DNA of 7,644 bases, taken from the NCBI GenBank assembly GCA_001399705.1, contig LJCR01000092.1, positions 1 to 7,644 on the forward strand, read 5' to 3'. Positions within the stretch are counted from its first letter, which is position 1, and each line of letters starts with the position of its first letter. Below the pieces are notes generated by a model. The model did no database searches. It was not told the DNA's origin and saw nothing but the letters and a program-made list of their open reading frames with translations. Shown piece after piece: positions 1 to 7,026 of the stretch. The stretch is from Kouleothrix aurantiaca. GTDB lineage: Bacteria > Chloroflexota > Chloroflexia > Chloroflexales > Roseiflexaceae. The translations under genes and the position numbers were made by a program.

Positions 1-252
1 GCCACCGTCGAGCGAGGGCACATACACGTCGGGCGGGCCGGCGCGCCACGAGCTAAAGGCGAGCTGGTGGCCATCGGGCGACCAGCGCGGGGCGCTGTTG
101 CCGGCGCGGTGCGCGGTGATGCGCTCGGCGCCACCGCCGCCGATCGGCGCGAGCCACAGGTCGGCGGCGTAGAGAAAGACGAGCTGCTGTCCGTCGGGCG
201 AAATGCTTGGCGTGCGGAAATATGGCCGTGGATTTGGCTGTGCTGTGCTCAT
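1..252 (-). CDS. N-terminal part of a beta-propeller (WD40-like/PD40) protein, possibly Tricorn-type S41 peptidase; runs off the window
   Basis: An open minus-strand frame starts with ATG at 252 and continues to base 1 without a stop, giving the first 84 residues (MSTAQPNPRPYFRTPSISPDG...). Two PD40/TolB-type blade motifs are visible: SPDGQQLVF at about residues 18-26 with DLWLAPIGGGGAERIT after it, and a second at about 58-66 (SPDGHQLAFSS). This is the usual xxSPDGxxLaF pattern of six- or seven-bladed propellers. The lack of a signal peptide and the opening YFRTPSISPDGQQLVF...DLWLAPIGGG resemble the N-terminal propeller of Tricorn-type S41 peptidases, but the catalytic part is outside the window, so a dipeptidyl-peptidase-like or plain TolB-like protein is also possible. 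The start is supported by a GGGGG stretch four bases upstream and by a good promoter about 50 bp upstream. It is a separate transcription unit reading the same way as the RTX gene before it. Confidence 0.8.
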   Translation of the reverse strand, partial: MSTAQPNPRPYFRTPSISPDGQQLVFLYAADLWLAPIGGGGAERITAHRAGNSAPRWSPDGHQLAFSSWRAGPPDVYVPSLDGG

Positions 253-297
253 GCTGCCCCCATTGCGTTGCATGGAGCGATCCTGAGGAACAGCACG

Positions 298-306
298 ATT
301 ATAGCA
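298..306 (-). promoter_or_regulatory. Extended -10 promoter for the beta-propeller gene
   Basis: Read on the minus strand, the sequence is TGCTATAAT: a perfect TATAAT box (303 down to 298) preceded by the TGn extension. It stands out as an AT-rich island in a GC-rich region. No good -35 box is seen at 16-18 bp spacing, which fits an extended -10 promoter. Transcription would start near 291, giving a leader of about 40 nt before the ATG at 252. Confidence 0.6.
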
Positions 307-352
307 AATTTTCGCACGGCCGCACGACACAGGCGCGTAGGTGCAAGCGGCG

Positions 353-805
353 CTACTTCACTACATTCTCCACATTGCGCAGCGTCTCGCAGTCGCTGCT
401 GAAGGCGGTATCGCCGTTCTGCGCGCCATCGCAGCTGTCGGTGCCATCGTTGCCCATGAGCTGGTCGCTGCCGCCGCCGCCAATGACGGTGTCGTCGCCG
501 TCCTCGCCCATCAGCGTGTCGTTGCCGCCGCCGCCGTTGAGCACGTCGGCGCCATGGCCGCCGCAGATCAGGTCGTTGCCGCCGCCGCCGTTGATAGTGT
601 CACTGCCATCGCCGCCGACAATCACGTCGGGGCCGTTGCTCCCGGTGAGTACGTCGTCGCCCGCAGTGCCGACGATTGTTGCTGGCACCTCGTCGCAGGT
701 GCGGGCGGCTTGTGGCTCGGCGGCTGCGCGCCCCGCATAAAGCTGCCCGGCGCCCCAGGCCAGCAGGCCAATGCCGATCAGCAGAAACAGGAGTGATCGT
801 TTCAT
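353..805 (-). CDS. Small secreted RTX-type (haemolysin-type) calcium-binding repeat protein
   Basis: A 150-residue protein. Residues 1-25 form a signal peptide or membrane anchor (KR followed by a hydrophobic stretch and AGRAAAE), so export is probably by Sec rather than by the type I system of classical RTX toxins. Residues 46-126 are nine uninterrupted nonapeptides of the form GGxGxDxUx, such as GGGGNDLIC and GEDGDDTVI, which in this family fold into a calcium-filled parallel beta-roll. Four cysteines (37, 81, 125, 139), two of them flanking the repeat block, could form disulfides outside the cell. The tail NGDTAFSSDCETLRNVENV resembles the cap after RTX blocks in other free-living bacteria. 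No enzymatic domain is present, so a structural or calcium-binding surface role is likely. It follows the beta-helix gene with a 12-bp gap and is probably cotranscribed and translationally coupled with it. Confidence 0.9.
   Translation of the reverse strand: MKRSLLFLLIGIGLLAWGAGQLYAGRAAAEPQAARTCDEVPATIVGTAGDDVLTGSNGPDVIVGGDGSDTINGGGGNDLICGGHGADVLNGGGGNDTLMGEDGDDTVIGGGGSDQLMGNDGTDSCDGAQNGDTAFSSDCETLRNVENVVK
428..670 (-). repeat. Nine tandem 27-bp coding repeats (RTX nonapeptides)
   Basis: These 243 bases encode exactly nine consecutive GGxGxDxUx nonapeptides (residues 46-126 of the RTX protein). The DNA is degenerate but shows recurring GCCGCCGCCGCC blocks on the plus strand wherever GGGG occurs. 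Such blocks can slip, so repeat number may vary between strains. Confidence 0.85.
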
Positions 806-812
806 CGTATGG

Positions 813-820
813 TTCCTTTA
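813..820 (-). promoter_or_regulatory. Ribosome binding site of the RTX gene overlapping the stop codon of the beta-helix gene
   Basis: On the minus strand, the TAA stop of the beta-helix gene (820..818) runs directly into AAGGA (818..814), which sits 8 nt before the RTX ATG at 805. The ribosome ending the upstream gene therefore covers the Shine-Dalgarno of the next one, a classic arrangement for translational coupling. It also fixes the RTX start. Confidence 0.7.
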
Positions 821-1786
821 TGGCGCCAGGTGGCCGTAGCTCTGCGCGTCGGTGCTTTGCGGTATGTACGTGCCGCCCGCAATGTCGAGCTGCGGGTCGA
901 GCTGGCGGTTGCCGCCGCCGTCGAGCAGCCCCGGGTCGCCCGGCTCAACCACCCCAACCGAATCCCAGCCAATGTTGTTGAAGACCGTATTCGCGGCAAG
1001 CGCGGCCAGGTTGCTCGACGTGGTGTTGTACTGGCCGGCGGCGGGCTTCTGGAAGATGTTGCTGTAAGCCTCGTTATTGTTCGCCCCGTAGGAAAACTGG
1101 ATGTTCGACGGGCCCATGTTGTTGTACAAAGTGTTGTAGCGGATGGTGATGCTGCGCGGGTAATCGACATTCGACGACGTCGAGCCGACCTTGATCGCGC
1201 GGCCATTTGGGCTGTTGTAGAGCAGGTTGTGCTCGATCACGCCGCCGATCGCGTTGTTCGCGTAGATCAGGTGATCCTGGTTGGTCGCGTTTGAGGGGTA
1301 GGTGTCGTGCATGGTGTTGTAGCCAACGTAGAAGCTGGTCGCGCCGCCGCTGATCAGCAGCTCGGCGTAGGAGTGCGCGCCCCAGAACTCGCAGTTGCGG
1401 ATCGACCAGCCGGTGCCGCCGCTCATCTTCACCATGTGGTTGCTGGAGCTGGTGCCGTCGAGCCAGGTGACGCTGATGCCGTCGAGCGCCCAGTAGTCGG
1501 CGCCGCTGAGCCACAGCAGGCCGCGGATCACCGGGCGCTCGCCGGGGTAGGCCATCAGCGTGATTGGTGCGTTTGGGCTGCCTTTTGCAGCTTTGAAATC
1601 AATAGTTTCCACATACTCGCCACCGCGAACCTGCAGCGTATCGCCGGCCTGCAGCGCGGCCAGGCCCTTGCCGACGGTGCGGAACGGCTGCAGCAGGCTG
1701 CCAGGGTTTGTGTCGCTGCCGTCGCTTGCGACGTAGAAGATGCGCCCGCCTGGCGCGCCGGTTGGCACCGCCATGGGCGGCGGCAT
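818..1786 (-). CDS. Right-handed parallel beta-helix protein (DUF1565/pectate-lyase-like fold), N-terminus apparently lost
   Basis: A 322-residue frame. From about residue 15 it matches the typical mature start of extracellular beta-helix proteins: RIFYVASDGSDTNPGS, then QPFRTVGKGLAALQAGDTLQVRGGEYVETI (residues 33-62), the DUF1565-like entry coil. After this come Asn-rich coils (HNLLYNSPNG, RYNTLYNN, AYSNIFQ) typical of PbH1 repeats up to about residue 275. Such proteins are exported, bind or cleave acidic polysaccharides, or serve as surface proteins; no lyase active site can be assigned. The first 12 or so residues (MPPPMAVPTGAP) are not a signal peptide, and a stop lies two codons upstream of the ATG, where the sequence is antisense to a solute-binding protein gene. 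The true 5' end, signal peptide and promoter are therefore missing and the ATG at 1786 is probably not a native start. It is followed closely by the RTX gene. Confidence 0.8.
   Translation of the reverse strand: MPPPMAVPTGAPGGRIFYVASDGSDTNPGSLLQPFRTVGKGLAALQAGDTLQVRGGEYVETIDFKAAKGSPNAPITLMAYPGERPVIRGLLWLSGADYWALDGISVTWLDGTSSSNHMVKMSGGTGWSIRNCEFWGAHSYAELLISGGATSFYVGYNTMHDTYPSNATNQDHLIYANNAIGGVIEHNLLYNSPNGRAIKVGSTSSNVDYPRSITIRYNTLYNNMGPSNIQFSYGANNNEAYSNIFQKPAAGQYNTTSSNLAALAANTVFNNIGWDSVGVVEPGDPGLLDGGGNRQLDPQLDIAGGTYIPQSTDAQSYGHLAP
1740..1786. other. Head-to-head breakpoint: two genes truncated at the same place
   Basis: Rightward, recognisable solute-binding-protein sequence begins at about 1755 (PVGTAMGGGILYNKK), already some 130-150 residues into the normal protein. 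Leftward, recognisable beta-helix sequence begins at about 1750 (GGRIFYVASDGS) without a signal peptide. In-frame stops close both frames immediately beyond the junction (TAG at 1734-1736 on plus; TAG at 1792-1790 on minus). An 8-bp palindrome, GGCGCGCC, lies at 1752-1759, in the middle of the join. Two genes losing their 5' ends at one point is not a normal divergent promoter. It is either a genomic rearrangement endpoint or a chimeric assembly join. Confidence 0.75.
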
Positions 1787-2636
1787 CCTCTACAACAAGA
1801 AGGTTTATGAGCAGCTCGGGTTGAGCGTGCCCAAGACCTGGGCCGAGTTCGAGGCCAACAACGACAAAATCAAGGCGGCTGGCAAGACCCCAGTTCTGCA
1901 GACCTATGGTGACAGCTGGACCTCACAGCTGTTCGTACTCGCCGATTACTGCAACATCAAGCAGGCTATGCCCAATTTCGACGCTGACTATACTGCCAAC
2001 AAAATCAAGCTCGCGTCGACGCCGGCGGCAGCGCAGGGCTTTAACTATCTCCAGGAAGGCAACCAGAAGGGCTGGTATCAGAAGGACTATGCGACCACCA
2101 AATTCGATCAGGGAATCAATTTGCTGGCGAATGGTGACGCCGTCCAGTACCCGATCCTGTCTTTCGTAGCCTCCACCCTTCAGACCAACGCGCCCGACAA
2201 AATCAACGATATTGGCTTCTTTGGGATACCGGGCACGGACGCATCCAAGAATTGTGCAACGATCTGGCTCCCCGGCGGAGCCTATATCCCCAAGACCAGT
2301 AAGAATATCGACGCGGCCAAGCAGTTTGTGGCGTTCATCGCCTCGGTCGAGGGTTCCGACGTCATTACCGCAAAAGTGCCGCCGCAGGGTCCATACATGA
2401 TCAAGGGCGCCAAGCTCCCCGACAATGTGATTACCATTGTGAAGGATCTCAAGGCGTATATCGATGCTGGAAAAGCTGTGCCTGCGCTAGAGTTCTTCTC
2501 GCCGGTCAAGGGTCCGAACCTCGAGCAAATCTGCGTGGCGGTCGGCTCCGGCCAGATGACGCCCCAGGACGCAGCCAAGAACTACGATGACGATGTGGCC
2601 AAGCAGGCCAAGCAGCTTGGTCTACCCGGCTGGTAA
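1740..2636 (+). CDS. Extracellular solute-binding protein, family 1 (carbohydrate ABC transporter), 5'-truncated
   Basis: A 298-residue frame matching the C-terminal two thirds of SBP_bac_1 lipoproteins, which capture oligosaccharides outside the membrane and deliver them to MalF/MalG-type permeases. Landmarks are GGGILYNKKVYEQLGLSVPKTWAEF (residues 13-37), the hinge-proximal motif that normally sits around residue 140-170; WLPGGAYIPKTSKNIDAAKQFVAFIAS, the familiar segment before the last helices; and SGQMTPQDAAKNYDDDVAKQAKQLGLPGW at the C-terminus. Family members are usually 410-450 residues with a lipobox signal peptide. Here the signal peptide, lipobox and first lobe are absent, and residues 1-6 (MRPPGA) probably come from the other side of a breakpoint. 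The ATG at 1740 has no credible ribosome binding site, so this copy is unlikely to work unless the join is an assembly error. The two permease genes follow, after an 83-bp gap with a strong hairpin. Confidence 0.88.
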   Translation: MRPPGAPVGTAMGGGILYNKKVYEQLGLSVPKTWAEFEANNDKIKAAGKTPVLQTYGDSWTSQLFVLADYCNIKQAMPNFDADYTANKIKLASTPAAAQGFNYLQEGNQKGWYQKDYATTKFDQGINLLANGDAVQYPILSFVASTLQTNAPDKINDIGFFGIPGTDASKNCATIWLPGGAYIPKTSKNIDAAKQFVAFIASVEGSDVITAKVPPQGPYMIKGAKLPDNVITIVKDLKAYIDAGKAVPALEFFSPVKGPNLEQICVAVGSGQMTPQDAAKNYDDDVAKQAKQLGLPGW

Positions 2637-2661
2637 GAACAACCTTATAACGGTAGGGGAC

Positions 2662-2694
2662 GTTTCAGGAGTGGGGCTCGCTCACTCCTGAAAC
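2662..2694 (+). promoter_or_regulatory. Intercistronic stem-loop between binding-protein and permease genes
   Basis: GTTTCAGGAGTG at 2662-2673 is perfectly complementary to CACTCCTGAAAC at 2683-2694. A G-U and a G-C pair can extend the stem inward, leaving a five-base loop (2676-2680). There is no T-run after it, so it is not a canonical intrinsic terminator. In maltose-type operons a hairpin at this position typically protects the upstream binding-protein mRNA from 3' exonucleases or partly attenuates transcription, giving far more binding protein than permease. That role is inferred here from position and structure. Confidence 0.7.
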
Positions 2695-2719
2695 TCAGCC
2701 CAGCATATGGTGAGGTTCT

Positions 2720-3598
2720 ATGATACAGCAAAGACAGCCACGTATCCTCCTGCATACCTATCCGCGTTGGTTCTATCTACCGGCTGCGCTGGTGTACAGT
2801 GTGTTCTTTCTCATCCCAACGGCACTGGCCTTCTATTTTAGCCTGACGCGGTGGACCTTGTTCGACTCGACCTTTATTGGGTTCGAGAACTATAGTGATT
2901 TCTTGCGTGACCCTCAGCTCGTCGCTGGCCTACTCAATACGATGATCTACGCTGTGATCACGAGCGGGCTTAAGGTGCTCATTGCATTGCCACTGGCGGT
3001 GCTGTTTACTTCGGCGATTCGGCTTAAGGGGCTGTTCCGCAGCATCGTCTTTTTTCCCGTGCTGGTGAGTACTGTCGCAGTCGGCATCACCTTCTCCACG
3101 CTCATGCAGCCCTCAAATGGGCTGATTAATACCGCCCTCGGCGCGCTGGGGTTGCCGCAGCCGGACTGGCTGGGCAACCCCAGCCTGGCGCTCTACTCGG
3201 TTGCGCTGGTCGACGTCTGGAAGGGCATCGGCATCGCGATGGTGATCTTTAGCGCCGGCATTCTCTCCATCCCATTGGAATACTTTGACGCCGCGAAGCT
3301 CGAAGGGGGGGCTTGGGTTGCATTCCGGCATGTTATCCTGCCGATCAGTCGCAACGCTACCTTCACGGTCATCCTGCTCTCGTTCATTGGTGGGCTGCGC
3401 TCATTCGACCTGATCTGGACGATGACTCACGGCGGCCCCGGCTTTGCCTCGGATGTGCTGACATCAGTGATCTTCAAGCAGTATCAAGCCGGGTTCTACG
3501 GCTTGTCAACGGCTGGTAATGTCGTGCTGTTCATTTTGGTCACGATCATCGTCTACCCGCTGACGCGGGCCTTTAACCGATTGGAGCTGGAGTTATGA
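2720..3598 (+). CDS. Carbohydrate ABC transporter permease, MalF/UgpA/LacF type
   Basis: A 292-residue integral membrane protein of the usual length for the family, with six evident hydrophobic segments (about residues 17-41, 72-98, 107-130, 157-183, 211-235 and 263-284). The cytoplasmic EAA loop, which docks on the ATPase, is at about 187-210: EYFDAAKLEGGAWVAFRHVILP, close to the consensus EAAxxDGA...F..I.LP, with F-D-A-A in place of E-A-A. WTMTHGGPGFASDVL after the fifth segment is another hallmark of MalF-type subunits. The start is set by GGTGAGG (2709-2715) five bases before ATG. It overlaps the next permease by ATGA. It should form a heterodimer with that permease and work with the upstream binding protein; no ATPase is encoded nearby. 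The substrate is inferred to be a rhamnose-containing sugar from the downstream enzymes. Confidence 0.95.
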   Translation: MIQQRQPRILLHTYPRWFYLPAALVYSVFFLIPTALAFYFSLTRWTLFDSTFIGFENYSDFLRDPQLVAGLLNTMIYAVITSGLKVLIALPLAVLFTSAIRLKGLFRSIVFFPVLVSTVAVGITFSTLMQPSNGLINTALGALGLPQPDWLGNPSLALYSVALVDVWKGIGIAMVIFSAGILSIPLEYFDAAKLEGGAWVAFRHVILPISRNATFTVILLSFIGGLRSFDLIWTMTHGGPGFASDVLTSVIFKQYQAGFYGLSTAGNVVLFILVTIIVYPLTRAFNRLELEL

Positions 3599-4509
3599 AG
3601 ACCTCGAATGTTACGAGCGGTGGGCGAATCGACGCTACTGGTCGTCTTTCTGAGACATCACAGTCGGGCGCTGCCAGGCTGCGCAGCTTCATTGCGAGCG
3701 TCTGGATCGACGCGATCGGACTGGTGTTGCTCGGCATCTTCTTCGTGGTGCCGTTCATCTTCATCGTGCTGACCGCCGCGAAGACGCGCCAGGAAGCCGC
3801 GCTGTTCCAGTTCACCTGGCCGAGCCAGTTTCAGTTGTTCCAGAACATCCAGGATGTCGCGGTGTTTGGCAATTATCGCATGTTTCGGGCGATGTGGAAC
3901 AGCTCGGTGCTGACAGTGACGTCAATAACGCTGATTGTGTTGCTGGCGTCAATGGTTGCGTATGTGATGCAGCGTCGTCAGGATCGGGCAGCGTCGATTG
4001 CTGGCACGGTAATCTTAGCCGGCCTGATCATTCCGCCTGCGGTGGTGCCAACAATCTTCCTGCTTCAGTGGCTGCATATCTACAAAACGCTGTTCGGTCT
4101 GATTCTGATCGAGGTCGCCTTCGCGCTTCCGTTCGCTACCATCACATTGCGTACATTCATGACAACCATCCCGCGCGAGATCGACGAGGCTGCGATCATC
4201 GACGGCGCATCGCCGACGCGCGTGTTTGTTTCGATCATCCTGCCACTGCTTCGTCCAGCGATTATCACGCTGATCGTGGTATCGTCCGTCGCGATCTACA
4301 ATGATTTCGCCAACCCACTCTATTTTCTGCCTGGCGAAGAGAATGTCACCGTGCAACTGACGTTGTTTAGCTTCATCAGCCAGTTCACCTCGCAGTGGAA
4401 CTTGCTGTTTGCCAACGTTGTGCTGATCACGCTTCCGCCGCTGATTCTGTATATCTTCTTCCAGCGGCAGATTGTTGCCGGAATGACAGCTGGTGCGGTC
4501 AAGGGATAA
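3595..4509 (+). CDS. Carbohydrate ABC transporter permease, MalG/UgpE/LacG type
   Basis: A 304-residue membrane protein with a 30-residue polar cytoplasmic N-terminus and six hydrophobic segments (about 38-62, 104-124, 135-160, 165-185, 220-235 and 272-290). The EAA loop is textbook: IPREIDEAAIIDGASPTRVFVSIILPLLRP at about residues 192-221, with EAA at 198-200 and DGA at 203-205. The C-terminus (QRQIVAGMTAGAVKG) is the conserved tail of MalG-type subunits. The start ATG overlaps the stop of the preceding permease in ATGA (3595-3598), with GGAG motifs just upstream, so translation of the two permeases is coupled and near stoichiometric. It is the second half of the transmembrane channel. The stop is only 18 bp before the rhamnosidase gene, consistent with one operon. 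Confidence 0.96.
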   Translation: MKTSNVTSGGRIDATGRLSETSQSGAARLRSFIASVWIDAIGLVLLGIFFVVPFIFIVLTAAKTRQEAALFQFTWPSQFQLFQNIQDVAVFGNYRMFRAMWNSSVLTVTSITLIVLLASMVAYVMQRRQDRAASIAGTVILAGLIIPPAVVPTIFLLQWLHIYKTLFGLILIEVAFALPFATITLRTFMTTIPREIDEAAIIDGASPTRVFVSIILPLLRPAIITLIVVSSVAIYNDFANPLYFLPGEENVTVQLTLFSFISQFTSQWNLLFANVVLITLPPLILYIFFQRQIVAGMTAGAVKG

Positions 4510-4527
4510 TTTGCTCTAGAGCTCATC

Positions 4528-7026
4528 ATGTCAACACCAATTTCGCCGAGTGACTTTCGTGAGATCCGCTGGCGCGGCCACTGGATCTGGGTGCCGGAAG
4601 AACCAATCTCGCCGAGTGGGTTCTGGTCGGCCGGTGTCAATTCGCAAGCCGAGGAGACCCACGGCCTGTTTCGGAAGACCTTTCACCTTGACCGCGTTCC
4701 CGCGCGCGTACCTGCTCGCCTGACAGCCGACTCGCGTTATGCTCTATTCGTCAACGGCCAGGAAGTCGCGCGCGGCCCCATCCGCGGCCAGCCACGCAGA
4801 TTGCACTACGATTTCGTTGACCTGGCGCCTTATCTTCAGCCTGGCGTGAATGCGGTGGCGATCTATGTGAAGTATTACGGCACGCCAACGTCCTTCTGGA
4901 TGCCGGCCGTGCCGAATAACACGCTCGGCACCAGCGGCATCCTGGTCTTCGAGGCCGATTTGAGCGCGACTGGCTGGCTCATCAGCGACGCCAGCTGGAA
5001 GGCTCAAAAGGCCGATGCCTGGTCTATTATTGGGCGTGAAGGGACGAGTCACGGCGGTGGTGTGCCGGTCGAGGTGTTCGACGCGCGCCGTCTTCCACAC
5101 GATTGGCAAGCGGTCGACTTTGATGATTGCGGCTGGAACGCGGCGCAGGTGGTGCAGGCGATGCATGTGGGTGGTTTTGCGCGAAGCCAACCGCCAACTG
5201 ATCCCTATGGCCCACTCTACCCGCGCCCAATTGCGCAGCTCGATGGGATGGTGCGAACGCCAGAATCGATACAGGTTGAAGTATTGGCGGGCCACCAGGA
5301 ACGGCTTGCAGGCGGCCCAATCGCATGCGTTCAGGCAATCGTCGATGTGCCAATCTCAACGAGTATGACGGCTGCAAGCCTGCCTATCAGCGTGGATGTT
5401 CCCCACGACGGAATGGTGCGATTGAGCTTTGATATGGGACATGTCGTTTCTGGCCTGGTGGCGTTCGAGATCCAAGCGCCCGCTGGGACGGTGCTCGACT
5501 TTTCATATACCGAAGATCCGCTCCGAACCTCCGTTAGTATGGACAAAATGTCGGCGGGAACACGATATATCGCACGGGGGCAGCACGACCGCTTTGAGGT
5601 GTTTGACTCGAATGGCTTTCGTTACGCCTATCTCCTGATCTATAGCACATGGGGGCCGCTCACGCTGACACATTTCGCGGTACGGGAACAGCTCTATCCG
5701 TGGCAGGCAGGCGCGAGCTTCGAGTGTAGCGACGAGATCTTGAATCGCATCTTCGTGGCGGGAAAGCGCACGGTGCAGCTGTGCTCGCACGACGCGTTCA
5801 TCGACTGTCCGACGCGTGAGCAGCGCGCTTGGGTGGGCGATCCGGTCGTTCACCAGATGGTCCACCTCGCCACGAACTCAGACTGGCGGCTCGCCCGGCG
5901 TTACCTGGCACTCGCCAACTCGCCGCGCTCGGATGGCCTGCTACCAATGGTAGTTGTCAGCGACATCGAGGCGCGCGGCAGCTATACGATCCCCGACTGG
6001 TCCTTACACTGGATCCATGGACTCTATAATCTGTTTCGCTTTAGTGGCGACCAGGAAGTAGTCGCGTCGCTGCTGCCGACGGCCGAGCGGATTCTGCGCT
6101 GGTATCTGCCCTATCAGACGTCAAGCGGTGTGCTGAAGGATATCTCCGAATGGAACCTAGTGGATTGGTCCAGCGTGTCGACCGAGGATACCAGCGCGGT
6201 ATTGTCGGCGCTGTGGGCGCGTGGGCTGCGTGAGTTTGCCGAGATGGCGGGGTGGCTCGACGATCGTGGGCGGCAGCGCTGGGCAGAACGCGTCTACGCG
6301 CGAATCGCGGATGGCTTCAAGCTGTTCTGGGATGCCGAGCGAGATTCGTACGTGGATCATATTGTGAACGGCGAGCAACGCCCCGAAATGAGCCAACTCG
6401 CTGGTGCACTGGCGATCGTCTCGGGACTAGCGCCGCAGGATCACTGGCTTCGCATCGTGGAGACGATCACCGACAGGGCGCGGCTGGTGGTGCGCTCGTG
6501 GATGGGCACGGGAACAGGCGAGCAGTCGATGGAGAAGTGGCAGCAGCAGGTGCGCGAGGGGCGTTATCAGATCGATTGGGATGTCGAGCGCGAGATTGTT
6601 CTGGCCGAGCCGTTTATGAGCTACGTTGTCCATGATGCAGTGGCCCAGGTCGGCCGCGCCGATCTGCTTCCCAAGCTCTATCAGCGCTGGTCACAATTTC
6701 TCGCGGACGGCTACGACACCATCGGCGAATGCTGGGACTTCGGCACGCACACGCACGGTTGGAGCTGTACACCCACCCGCGACATGATCTTCTATACCCT
6801 CGGTGTAACTCCAGCCGAGCCGGGGTACGCCAGAGCCCGCATTGCGCCCCGGCTCGGCCAGCTATCCTGGGCCAAGGGGCGCGTGCCAACACCCCATGGG
6901 TTGATAACTGTCGTGGCGAACGCTCATTCAGTGACGGTCGACTCACCGGTGCCAGTGGTGGTGGAACTGGATGGCCAGATGCCGCGCACACTTGCGGCGG
7001 GGCGGTACGAGCTATCAGTGCATTAA
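4528..7026 (+). CDS. Alpha-L-rhamnosidase-like glycoside hydrolase, family GH78, apparently cytoplasmic
   Basis: An 832-residue protein expected to remove terminal alpha-L-rhamnose from oligosaccharides or glycosides by an inverting mechanism. Domains in order: a lectin-like beta-sandwich at about 45-190 (GLFRKTFHLD..., ALFVNGQEVARGP); a second beta-domain at about 285-385 (FDMGHVVSGLVAFEIQAPAGTVLDFSYTE ... GFRYAYLLIYS); the (alpha/alpha)6 barrel from about 398 to 750; and a C-terminal sandwich from about 760 (PGYARARIAPRLGQLSWAKG). The GH78 acid motif is DCPTREQRAWVGD, giving D426, E431 (candidate general acid by comparison with DCPQRDERLGWTGD) and D438. E734 in DTIGECWD matches the general-base position, though the usual Trp before it is Gly here. 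There is no signal peptide, so it probably acts on sugars brought in by the transporter. It lacks the N-terminal Fn3-like domain that the second rhamnosidase downstream has. The ribosome binding site is weak (AGAG), and the start is 18 bp after the permease stop. Confidence 0.9.
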   Translation: MSTPISPSDFREIRWRGHWIWVPEEPISPSGFWSAGVNSQAEETHGLFRKTFHLDRVPARVPARLTADSRYALFVNGQEVARGPIRGQPRRLHYDFVDLAPYLQPGVNAVAIYVKYYGTPTSFWMPAVPNNTLGTSGILVFEADLSATGWLISDASWKAQKADAWSIIGREGTSHGGGVPVEVFDARRLPHDWQAVDFDDCGWNAAQVVQAMHVGGFARSQPPTDPYGPLYPRPIAQLDGMVRTPESIQVEVLAGHQERLAGGPIACVQAIVDVPISTSMTAASLPISVDVPHDGMVRLSFDMGHVVSGLVAFEIQAPAGTVLDFSYTEDPLRTSVSMDKMSAGTRYIARGQHDRFEVFDSNGFRYAYLLIYSTWGPLTLTHFAVREQLYPWQAGASFECSDEILNRIFVAGKRTVQLCSHDAFIDCPTREQRAWVGDPVVHQMVHLATNSDWRLARRYLALANSPRSDGLLPMVVVSDIEARGSYTIPDWSLHWIHGLYNLFRFSGDQEVVASLLPTAERILRWYLPYQTSSGVLKDISEWNLVDWSSVSTEDTSAVLSALWARGLREFAEMAGWLDDRGRQRWAERVYARIADGFKLFWDAERDSYVDHIVNGEQRPEMSQLAGALAIVSGLAPQDHWLRIVETITDRARLVVRSWMGTGTGEQSMEKWQQQVREGRYQIDWDVEREIVLAEPFMSYVVHDAVAQVGRADLLPKLYQRWSQFLADGYDTIGECWDFGTHTHGWSCTPTRDMIFYTLGVTPAEPGYARARIAPRLGQLSWAKGRVPTPHGLITVVANAHSVTVDSPVPVVVELDGQMPRTLAAGRYELSVH

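Noticed and set aside
428..670. Regular repeats that could suggest a CRISPR array or minisatellite
   Set aside because: The period is 27 bp, in frame, without spacers, and it encodes RTX nonapeptides.
207..796. Long plus-strand open frames opposite the RTX gene (proline/serine-rich and alanine/valine-rich)
   Set aside because: They are antisense shadows of the GGxGxD-encoding repeats, with low-complexity products and no ribosome binding sites; the minus-strand frame has a clear signal peptide and repeat family.
802..1294. Overlapping frames on both strands across the 3' half of the beta-helix gene
   Set aside because: They are arginine- or valine-rich shadow frames caused by high GC at third positions; the beta-helix frame has the recognisable family sequence.
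2662..2700. Intrinsic terminator after the solute-binding protein gene
   Set aside because: The hairpin is strong but is followed by CTCAGCCCAG, not a T-run, and the permease genes continue in the same direction with their own ribosome binding site close by.
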